From Amycolatopsis sp. CA-128772 (GTDB lineage Bacteria; Actinomycetota; Actinomycetes; Mycobacteriales; Pseudonocardiaceae): a DNA stretch of 64,000 nt. This document shows, in pieces, positions 25,234-32,539 of the stretch; position 1 is the first letter of the stretch, and the number at the start of each line of letters is the position of its first letter. The notes beneath the pieces are model-generated. The model searched no databases. It had not been told where the DNA came from and saw only the letters and a program-made list of their open reading frames with translations. Location: NCBI RefSeq assembly GCF_002904295.1, contig NZ_PPHG01000092.1:44815-108814 (forward strand), read 5' to 3'. Position numbers and translations under genes: made by a program.

Positions 25234-26742
25234 TCAGAGCCCGGCCAGCGCCTCGAGGTAGGCGTCGGCGTCGTATTCGAGGCTTTCCGCGTCCAGCAGG
25301 CTGTTTTCCAGCGCGTCGATCAGCTGCTCGAAGATCTCGTCGCGGTCCAGCTCGCCCTCCTGCAGGCGCTCGGCGGCCAGCCAGACGTCGGCGGGCTCGT
25401 TGTCCCACAGCTGGTCGACGATGGTCGCGCGCAGGATCAGCCGCTGCTCTTCCTCGTCCTCGTCGGCCTCGGCGATGACCAGCGCCCGGCGCTGCTCCGG
25501 GTCGTTGGGGTCGAGGTCGACCTCTTCCTCGTCGATTTCGGTGGTCAGCGTCGGCACGGCGAACATCCGGCGCTCCAGCGCGTCGGCCAGTTCGGTCGGC
25601 GACAGCTCGCTGGTGTCGGCGAAGTAGCGCTCCAGCGGGGAGTCGTCCTCGTCGGCGTACTCGCTCAGGTAGTCCTGGACGGCCTCGTCGAGGGCGGCGA
25701 TCGCGGTCTCGGTCAGGTGCGCCCGCTCGCCCGTCCACTGCACCCAGGCCAGCACGACCGGCTCCACGGCGTCCTCGTGGTCGGCGTCGAGCTCGTACTC
25801 CCCGCCCAGGAGACCCTCGAGGAAGCGCGCGATCTTCTCCGGCCCGACGCGCAGCGGGTTGCCCGGGTCCGTCCGCAGGCCGTGTTCGAGCAGCAGGGCG
25901 CCGATCGCGCGGGCGGCGCCGGCCTCCTCCCCGCTCGCCGCGACGAACTGCTCGACGACGGCGGCGCGTTCGGCCTCGGACCACTCGGCCACCTCGGGCA
26001 CCAGCGCGGGCTCGGGAAGCGCGCGGCACCAGGTCAGCGCGACGGCGTGGAAGCGCGCGTAGTCCTCGCTGACGTCGGCCTCGTCGAGGTGGTCGGTGGC
26101 GGCGAGGCCGTCCGCGATCAGGCGGTGGGCCTCGGCCGGGTCGACGGCCTCGAAGACGACCAGCTCGGGGTCGGCGTCGGACTGCTCCCGCATCTCGCCG
26201 ATGACATCGGCCGGCCCGTCGATCACGACGAGGTCGCGCACGCGGCCGCCCTCGGTGTAGTCGAGCAGCGCGAGCAGGCCGTACGCCTGGTCGCCGTGCG
26301 AGAAGACGCAGAGCAGGGACGACTCGTCGCCGAAGACGTCGCCGGTGCGCCAGCACTCGCCGGCGGTGACCCGGCCCAGCCCGCCGGCCCAGGTGGGCTG
26401 GGGGATGCCGCGGCCGAGGACGACCTGCAGGCCGGCGTCGGCGGCCTTGCGCTCGACGTCGGTCTCGGCGACGACCTTCAGCGCGGCCAGCACCGCGGCG
26501 GCACCCGGCGTGATCTTGCGCTGTGCGAAGGCGATGAGCTCCAGGCCGAGCGGTTCCTCGCCGTCCTCGACGGGCAGGTCGTGGAACTGGCCCAGCACCT
26601 CGGAGGCCAGCAGCTCGACGTCGACCGGCGCGGGGTCGGCGCCCAGCGCCGAGAAGTCGTTCAGGACGTCCTTGAACAGGCCGGTCACGCTGTGCGTGAC
26701 GGGCTGCGGTGCCTTCTTGCGGGCGCGACTGACCGGGCTCAT
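25234..26742 (-). CDS. Uncharacterised acidic protein, 502 residues
   Basis: A long cytoplasmic protein with no signal peptide or membrane segment. The N-terminus is basic (SPVSRARKKAPQPVTHSV); the remainder is rich in Asp, Glu and Ala, strikingly so after residue 340 (EIDEEEVDLDPNDPEQ, EADEDEEEQR). It seems helical, with no catalytic motif that I recognise. Codon use fits a real gene over its whole length. The ATG at 26742 is the first start after the gap. It lies in tandem after the gene at 26908-28239 with a 165-base gap, and its function cannot be stated. Confidence 0.75.
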   Translation of the reverse strand: MSPVSRARKKAPQPVTHSVTGLFKDVLNDFSALGADPAPVDVELLASEVLGQFHDLPVEDGEEPLGLELIAFAQRKITPGAAAVLAALKVVAETDVERKAADAGLQVVLGRGIPQPTWAGGLGRVTAGECWRTGDVFGDESSLLCVFSHGDQAYGLLALLDYTEGGRVRDLVVIDGPADVIGEMREQSDADPELVVFEAVDPAEAHRLIADGLAATDHLDEADVSEDYARFHAVALTWCRALPEPALVPEVAEWSEAERAAVVEQFVAASGEEAGAARAIGALLLEHGLRTDPGNPLRVGPEKIARFLEGLLGGEYELDADHEDAVEPVVLAWVQWTGERAHLTETAIAALDEAVQDYLSEYADEDDSPLERYFADTSELSPTELADALERRMFAVPTLTTEIDEEEVDLDPNDPEQRRALVIAEADEDEEEQRLILRATIVDQLWDNEPADVWLAAERLQEGELDRDEIFEQLIDALENSLLDAESLEYDADAYLEALAGL

Positions 26743-26907
26743 GGCTTCATGCTTTCACTTCACCGCGAGCGGGTCGCGGTGGCCCTGGCGCGGGTCCCGC
26801 CGCTTGCCCGGCGGGGAGGCGCCGAGCCGGACGGCGGAACTGGGCCACCGCGACGCCTTGGCGCGCTCACGATGTCCCGGTGCACGTGAATCACCGGTTC
26901 TCCCGGG

Positions 26908-28239
26908 TCAACGAGGGGTGCGGGGGGAGGTTACGGCTTTTGGCAAGGCGATCCGGGCGGCCCGGATTTCCGTGATCAACCGGGTTTTCCGCCGGTGGTT
27001 TTCCACCAGCGCGGCCAGGTGAGCGGTGAATTCGTCCGGCGTCCCGGCCCGCTTGTGCAAGGTGCGCAACAGCTTCAGCCGGCGCGCGGCTTCCTGGTAG
27101 GCCTGTGGGTCCTTGCGTTCGATGAGCTCGTCGACGTGGTCGCGGAACACCGGGATCGTCTCCGCCGGGTGCTCGGCCGCGCGCCGCTCCGCCAGTTCTA
27201 GCTTGAGCTCCGCGGACGCCCCGAACCGCACGCAGGCCCGCCAGGCTTCGTCGGGACGGCCGTCGTCGAGCAGGACCCGGACCAGCTCGTCGGCTCGCTC
27301 GGCACCCTCGGCGGCGCGTTCGCGCAGGCCGGCGAGCGCTTCCCGGCGCTGCAGCGTCCACTTCCCTTCGGCCGTCGCGGCGTCGCGCAGGGCGGCGAAC
27401 GTCTCGCGACCCGGCTCGGCGTCGAACTCCTTGCGCCGGCGGGAGGTATCGCTTTCCGGCTCCGGTGCCGGCGGCTGCTTGTCGTGGGTGAGCGCGCGGG
27501 CGGCGTGCGCGATGGCCTCGCTGTGCCGCCCGGCGGCCCGCAGCACCCGGACGATCTTGAGGCTGACGTCCACCCGCGGCGGCTTGGCCGACAGGATCGC
27601 CACCAGCTCGTCGACGTCGCCGAGCACCTCGGCCAGCTGCTCACGCAGCCGTTCGGCCACGTCACGGCGGTGTCCCGGCCCGTTCGCCGCCAGCACGTCG
27701 TCCACAGTGGACTTGATCCGCCGCAGCCCCGGCTCGCCCAGCGCCGTGGCGAACTCGGCGAGGTCGATCACCGGCCGGCCGGGGCCGTCGAACTCGACCT
27801 CGAGGATCCAGTCGGCCAGTTTCTCCGGGTCCGGCGGCCGGGCGGCGCAGGCGCGGGCGTACAGCTCGACCGCGCGGTCCAGCCGGTCGGCGAGGTCGCC
27901 GGCGTAGTCGCCCGACTGCTCCAGCACCTCGCCGATGTCGTCGACCGTGCGCCGGGCCAGCGGGGCCAGGTCGGCGCGGCTGCCGGCGTCGAGCATCCGC
28001 TGCAGCGTGTCGAGGACCGCGCCGATCTTCGCGGTGTACTCGACGTTCCCGTCGGTGACCGCGGTGTCCAGCAGCCGGTGCGCCTCGCTGACGTCCCCGG
28101 ATTGGGTGGCCGCGCGCAGTTCGAGGGAGTGCCGCAGCTCGGGATCGCGCTCGGCTTGGGCGTGCAGCAGGTCCGCCAGCGTCTCCGCGTCCAATGTGCG
28201 CAGGTAGGGGCGAAGATCCGAGGGGGGACTCACGGGCAC
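26908..28239 (-). CDS. Uncharacterised helical-repeat protein (DUF6880-like)
   Basis: A 443-residue protein that seems entirely alpha-helical, made of repeats of about 35-40 residues (for example LLHAQAERDPELRHSLELRA, GRHSEAIAHAARAL, YQEAARRLKLLRTLHKRAG). This resembles the helical region found after SWIM zinc fingers in some actinobacterial proteins (DUF6880), but no SWIM motif is present and I am not certain of the match. GTG 28239 or GTG 28233 may be the start. No partner gene shows its role. Confidence 0.7.
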   Translation of the reverse strand: MPVSPPSDLRPYLRTLDAETLADLLHAQAERDPELRHSLELRAATQSGDVSEAHRLLDTAVTDGNVEYTAKIGAVLDTLQRMLDAGSRADLAPLARRTVDDIGEVLEQSGDYAGDLADRLDRAVELYARACAARPPDPEKLADWILEVEFDGPGRPVIDLAEFATALGEPGLRRIKSTVDDVLAANGPGHRRDVAERLREQLAEVLGDVDELVAILSAKPPRVDVSLKIVRVLRAAGRHSEAIAHAARALTHDKQPPAPEPESDTSRRRKEFDAEPGRETFAALRDAATAEGKWTLQRREALAGLRERAAEGAERADELVRVLLDDGRPDEAWRACVRFGASAELKLELAERRAAEHPAETIPVFRDHVDELIERKDPQAYQEAARRLKLLRTLHKRAGTPDEFTAHLAALVENHRRKTRLITEIRAARIALPKAVTSPRTPR

Positions 28240-28321
28240 CAGTGTGCCCGACGGCCACCAGCGCGCGTGTGGGCCAACCGCGTGCTCTTTTCGGAGTAAT
28301 CCGTGACTCTCGGTGAGCCTC

Positions 28322-29242
28322 TCACGGGCGGCGCAGGTCGTCGAGCACGGCTTTCAGCGGCCACGGCTCCGGCAGGCCGGGTCGTCGTGACCGTGCGTGG
28401 CGGGGCCGCGGGATGGCCGCGCCGACGGTGGGCACCATGATCGGGACGACCGGCACCGGCACCCGCGCGACCAGCCGCCGCACGACCACCAGCAGGAGCC
28501 CGGCGAACAGCAGCAGCGCCGTCCCGGCGGCAAGGGCGCCGGCCAGGGTGCGTCGGCCGTCGTCGAGGGTCAGCTGGACCGCGTACTGGCTCTGCTGCGC
28601 GTAGAGCATGCACAGCTGCTCGGACACGGCGTAGGCGGAGCTGCGCCACGTGGATTCGGGCACGGGCAGCGGCTCGGCCGCGGTGAAAGCGTTCTCGGCC
28701 GCCGCCAGCCTGCTCCAATCGGCGCTACGGGTGAGCGACTCGTACGCCATCCGGCCACTCTCGGTGAGCTGCGGCACGACCCGGGCCAGTTCGGCCCGGT
28801 AGGCGGCGACGGCGGAGGTGAACGACCCGCGCGTCACGTTGTCGAGGCCGGCCAAGGCGAGGGAATCGGAGCGATCCATCCCCTCGGCCACGGAAAGCAG
28901 CTCGACGGCGGTCGTCTGCTGGTAGGCGGACTCGGCGTCCGGCGCGTGGCGCGCGTACTCGCGCAAACCCGCGATGGCGGACTCGATCCGCACCGTGTAA
29001 CTCGTGTACGCGGCGCTCCGCCGTTCGGGCGAAGCCATCGCCGCGCTGCGCTGCCCCTGGAGCGCGACCACCGCCCGGGCCGTCCGGTCCGCGGCGGACG
29101 CCGTCTCCATCGCCAGGTCGCGGGTGCGAACCGCCTGGTGGACCAGGAAAACGGCGATCACGATGGCCACCAGGACGAGCGCGCCGCCGGGGACGAAGGC
29201 GATGCCCAGCATGCGGCCGCGGACGGATCGCAGGTACTTCAA
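28322..29242 (-). CDS. NIT-domain-like membrane sensor lacking a kinase domain
   Basis: 306 residues: a membrane helix (about 13-35), an outside helical domain of about 195 residues with the NIT-like start ETASAADRTARAVVALQGQRSAAM, a second membrane helix (about 232-255) and a short Pro/Arg-rich cytoplasmic tail. This is the sensor half of the nitrate/nitrite-sensing histidine kinases common in actinomycetes, but HAMP, HisKA and HATPase parts are absent and the frame ends cleanly. Start: TTG 29242 with GGAAAGGA seven bases upstream. Whether it acts as a co-sensor or is a remnant is open. Confidence 0.65.
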   Translation of the reverse strand: MKYLRSVRGRMLGIAFVPGGALVLVAIVIAVFLVHQAVRTRDLAMETASAADRTARAVVALQGQRSAAMASPERRSAAYTSYTVRIESAIAGLREYARHAPDAESAYQQTTAVELLSVAEGMDRSDSLALAGLDNVTRGSFTSAVAAYRAELARVVPQLTESGRMAYESLTRSADWSRLAAAENAFTAAEPLPVPESTWRSSAYAVSEQLCMLYAQQSQYAVQLTLDDGRRTLAGALAAGTALLLFAGLLLVVVRRLVARVPVPVVPIMVPTVGAAIPRPRHARSRRPGLPEPWPLKAVLDDLRRP

Positions 29243-29351
29243 GACGTTCCTTTCCCGGCCTTGGACCCCGCAAGCATCCCGACGAAGTTCAACCTATTGA
29301 GTGAGAGATTCACCGGTCAACGCCAGTCCGCCATACGGCCGTTAGCGCACC

Positions 29352-29693
29352 GTGACCATCGAGGACAATCACGCCGTGACCTTCGACGACGTGACCCAGC
29401 GGCTACGCGGCTTCGCGGCGGCCCGCGCCTGGGAGCCGTACCACACCCCGAAAAACCTCGTGATGGCGCTTTCCGGCGAGGTGGGCGAGCTGATCTCGCT
29501 GTTCCAGTGGCTGACGCCGGAGGAGTCGGACGCGTGGCGCGAGGACCCGGCGCTGGCGGCGAACGTGCTGGACGAGATCGCGGACGTGACGCTGTACCTG
29601 CTGCAGCTGGCGGACCGCCTCGGCATCGACCTGGCCGCCGCCGCGCACGCGAAGATCGACCGCAACGAGGTGCGCTTCCCGCCGCCGGCCTAG
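29352..29693 (+). CDS. MazG-like nucleotide pyrophosphohydrolase (dCTPase/RS21-C6 type)
   Basis: A 113-residue all-helical NTP pyrophosphatase that hydrolyses a nucleoside triphosphate to monophosphate and pyrophosphate, thought to cleanse the nucleotide pool. The metal-binding pairs are in ALSGEVGELISLFQW and LDEIADVTLYLLQLADRLG, in the order expected for RS21-C6/iMazG proteins. Start: GTG 29352; a GTG at 29376 would be a shorter option that keeps the whole domain. Five bases separate it from the convergent DUF3024 gene. Confidence 0.88.
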   Translation: MTIEDNHAVTFDDVTQRLRGFAAARAWEPYHTPKNLVMALSGEVGELISLFQWLTPEESDAWREDPALAANVLDEIADVTLYLLQLADRLGIDLAAAAHAKIDRNEVRFPPPA

Positions 29694-29698
29694 CCGGC

Positions 29699-30025
29699 CT
29701 AGCCCCAGAAGACGCCGCCGGGGTTCCGGTCGATCTCGTCGAGCAACGCGGGCGGCGTGCTGGCCACGGGCGCGTCGGGGTAGCTCAGCCACCGCCCGTT
29801 CCGGTCGGCCCACCACACGGACCAGATCCCGAACTCGTCGAGCCGCAGCTGCGCGACCTTCTGTTCGCTCCACTCGGGCCCCTCCTGCGGCGCCCGCCGT
29901 TCGACGATGGTCACCACACGACCCCGCGTCCGGCACTCGACCCGCACCCGGTCCTGCAGGTGCTCGGGGACGCGCTGCGTGCACCAGCGTTCGATCTGCC
30001 GCAGCGCGAGCTCCGGAATAGCCAT
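29699..30025 (-). CDS. DUF3024 protein
   Basis: A 108-residue protein matching DUF3024: IPELALRQIERWCTQRVP at the start, then VECRTRGRVVTIVERR, and an aromatic C-terminal half (IWSVWWADRNGRWLSYP). ATG 30025 is chosen; sequence before it is not protein-like. Function unknown. It lies 111 bases downstream of the exonuclease-fold protein on the same strand and ends 5 bases from the MazG-like gene. Confidence 0.85.
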   Translation of the reverse strand: MAIPELALRQIERWCTQRVPEHLQDRVRVECRTRGRVVTIVERRAPQEGPEWSEQKVAQLRLDEFGIWSVWWADRNGRWLSYPDAPVASTPPALLDEIDRNPGGVFWG

Positions 30026-30136
30026 GCCACCCAGTGAACCGGACCGCCTCACCCGCCACGCAGGTGGGCAGGTAGGCGGCGAGCCGCTCACCGGCGACCG
30101 ATTCGCCTGCCGTGAGCAAGATTTCTCGATCTCGGG

Positions 30137-31513
30137 CTACTGCGGCACGGGCGCGGCCAGCCACCACCCGCCGAGCAGCGCACCAACTCCGAGCGCGCCC
30201 ACGAAGATCCCCACCGCCAGCGGCGTCCCGCCGAACATCGCCAGAACCACGATGAACATCAAGGCCAGGCCGATGCCCATCAAAATCCGCCCGCCGGCCC
30301 GCTTCGAAGCCGGCGCGGACACCACCGCCTGCGACACAGGCGGCGCCTCGAAACCCAGCGCCACCGGCGCCGCCCGCACGTCGAGCACCGCCGCGCCCAG
30401 CTCGGCCGCCCGGGCCAGCCGTGGCTCGTTCGCAGGCACGGACGGGTCAGCCACCAGGTGGGTGACGCTTCCGGTCAGCTTCTTCGCCAGCTGGACGCCC
30501 TCCTCGAGGACCCGCGCCCGCAGCCGGTCCGCCTCGACCGTCGTGCCCAGCACCAGCACCCGCGTCGCCTTCCCGCCCACCGACGGCCGCAGGTCACCGG
30601 CGGGGCCGACGCCGAGCGCCGTCGCCACCTGCCGCAGCTCGCGCGCCTCCTCCGCAGTCACCACGCCGTCCCGCTCCGCGATCTCGCGCAGCGCCGCCAC
30701 CAGCTGCTCGTGCGTCGCCCGCACGTGCGCCTCGGACAACCCGGCCTCGCTCGCCAACGCGGCCAGCGCCGCCACCTCGTCGTGCGTGAGGTGCTGGTCG
30801 GCGATCACCCCGGCGAGCAGGTCCAGGTAGGCGTCGTCGGCGGTGATCCGCTCGACGGCCTCGGCCATCCACCCCGGCTCGGCCGGCCCCGTCTCGGCGC
30901 GCGGGAGCAGCCGGCCCTCGGCGAACCGCGGCAGGACGGGCAGCACCGGCGGGGACGCGAACGTCAGGCCGTACCGCCCGAACAGCCCGGTCACCAGCTG
31001 GGCGACCGCCCGCGCGCCGGACAACGCCGTCGGCCCGGGCCGGGTGGGCACGCCGAGCGCGTGCGCCACGGTGGCCGGCCGGTAGTTCGGCAGCCGCACC
31101 ACCGACCGCGCGGCCGCCAGCGTCGAAACACCCGGCAGGGCCGGCAACCGGACGCCGAGCGACCCGATCTCGCGGTCGAGGAACGCGCTCACGAACGCCG
31201 GGTCGTGCGCCACGAGCACGCTGCCCGCACACAGGTCGAGCAGCGGCCCCAGCACTTCGCCGAACGACGGCGCGTCGTCGAGTTCGCCGCGCGTGATGCC
31301 GTGCACGGGCGCGGGGCCGGGCGGGACGCCCGGTCCGGGGTTGACCAGCGTCGACAGCTCGCCGACGAACGAACCGTCGGCGCGGACCCGCACCGCGGCG
31401 AGCTCGACGACGCGCCCGGGGCGCAGGCCGGTCGTCCGGACGTCCACGGCGGTGAAGTCGATGCCGTGCGCCGGGTGGCCGCCGGCGCCGAGCAACGGGA
31501 GGGATTCGATCAC
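30137..31513 (-). CDS. Membrane-anchored DnaQ-fold protein lacking catalytic residues (exonuclease-like, TerB-like, BRCT, two TM helices)
   Basis: 458 residues in four parts. Residues 10-180 follow the DEDDh exonuclease pattern (GIDFTAVDVRTTGLRPG, VHGITRGELDDAPSF, LVAHDPAFVSAFL). Residues about 220-310 form a helical TerB-like module. A BRCT-like domain follows (KATRVLVLGTT...TGSVTHLVAD), then two adjacent membrane helices at the C-terminus. Four of the five catalytic positions are changed: DxE is DVR, the Exo II Asp is Val, and the Exo III His and Asp are Thr and Gly (PTALSGARAV). It should bind but not cut. GTG 31513 is the likely start; no strong ribosome site is seen. Confidence 0.75.
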   Translation of the reverse strand: MIESLPLLGAGGHPAHGIDFTAVDVRTTGLRPGRVVELAAVRVRADGSFVGELSTLVNPGPGVPPGPAPVHGITRGELDDAPSFGEVLGPLLDLCAGSVLVAHDPAFVSAFLDREIGSLGVRLPALPGVSTLAAARSVVRLPNYRPATVAHALGVPTRPGPTALSGARAVAQLVTGLFGRYGLTFASPPVLPVLPRFAEGRLLPRAETGPAEPGWMAEAVERITADDAYLDLLAGVIADQHLTHDEVAALAALASEAGLSEAHVRATHEQLVAALREIAERDGVVTAEEARELRQVATALGVGPAGDLRPSVGGKATRVLVLGTTVEADRLRARVLEEGVQLAKKLTGSVTHLVADPSVPANEPRLARAAELGAAVLDVRAAPVALGFEAPPVSQAVVSAPASKRAGGRILMGIGLALMFIVVLAMFGGTPLAVGIFVGALGVGALLGGWWLAAPVPQ

Positions 31514-31706
31514 GTCCGCAGGTCGCTGCCGGCCCGGGAGTTGTGACAGCTTTTCGGCGCGCAACGGTGATTCGTGACGTGATCGTGACGGCAACAATCC
31601 GCCGGATAACGACTGGTGGTCGATCACGGCCCGGCGCGTAACAACGGCGGCAGATTTCCCGAGTACACCGTCAGCACGTCGCGATCCAGGAACGAGGAAA
31701 TCCCGC

Positions 31707-32525
31707 ATGCAGCCGAAGAAGCGTTTTCCGAACTGGCTGAAGATCGTCCTGGCCGCGTTCGCGGTCCTGTTCGTGCTCGGTGCCGTCTTCGGGAAGGCCC
31801 CCGAGCCGAAGCTCACCACCGCCGCCGCGCCGGCGTCGTCGGCACCCCCGTCCACCAGCACTTCCGCGACACCGACGCCGACGCCGGTCGTCGTCACCTA
31901 CACCGTCGCCGGCGTCACCGACGGCGCGACCGTCGTGGTCAACGGCAGCGACGGAAGCAGCAGAACCGTGCACGTCCTCGGCGTCACCGCGCCTGCGGCC
32001 GGCACCGGCTGCTACGCCGCGGAATCGCTCGGCTGGGCCACCACGGCGCTTTCCGGCAAAGCCGTCAAGCTCGGCGCGGAAACAGCGCAGGGCATCGCGC
32101 TGACGCTCGCCGACGGCCAGGACTACGCGACGACGGCGATTCAGCAGGGATATCTCAAGTACGCCGCAACGGCCGCGTTGCCCGCACTCGCCGACGTCGA
32201 AACCGCGGCGAAGCAAGCCGTCAGCGGGCTGTGGGGGCCGCCGTGCAAGGGGACGATCGACGCGCCGGCGCCGGTGGTTCCTCCGGCACCGAAGCCGACG
32301 CAGGCCCCGACGCAGGCCCCGGCCCCGGCGACGAAGGCGGCGCCCAAGCCGCCGCCCGTCGTGCGGACCACCGAGGACGCGCCCGCCCCGGAACCGGACC
32401 ACAGCGCCTACTACGCGAACTGCTCCGCGGCGAAGGCCGCCGGCGCCGCCCCGCTGCACCGCGGCGAACCGGGCTACCGGCCCGCACTCGACCGCGACGG
32501 CGACGGCGTCGCCTGCGAAAGGTGA
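31707..32525 (+). CDS. Secreted SNase-fold protein (degenerate) with excalibur calcium-binding domain
   Basis: 272 residues: an N-terminal membrane/signal helix (about 9-28), a Thr/Pro linker, a thermonuclease-like domain (about 60-190), a Pro/Ala linker and a C-terminal excalibur domain ending DRDGDGVACER. The nuclease domain keeps the fold pattern (VAGVTDGATVVV, TVHVLGVTAPA, QQGYLKYA, GLWG) but lacks the active-site set: DGDT is DGAT, the Arg35/Asp40/Glu43 positions are His, Thr and Ala, and the YGR arginine is missing. ATG 31707 follows a gap of 193 bases shared with the divergent exonuclease-fold gene. Confidence 0.75.
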   Translation: MQPKKRFPNWLKIVLAAFAVLFVLGAVFGKAPEPKLTTAAAPASSAPPSTSTSATPTPTPVVVTYTVAGVTDGATVVVNGSDGSSRTVHVLGVTAPAAGTGCYAAESLGWATTALSGKAVKLGAETAQGIALTLADGQDYATTAIQQGYLKYAATAALPALADVETAAKQAVSGLWGPPCKGTIDAPAPVVPPAPKPTQAPTQAPAPATKAAPKPPPVVRTTEDAPAPEPDHSAYYANCSAAKAAGAAPLHRGEPGYRPALDRDGDGVACER

Positions 32526-32539
32526 TCTAACCTGAGCCG

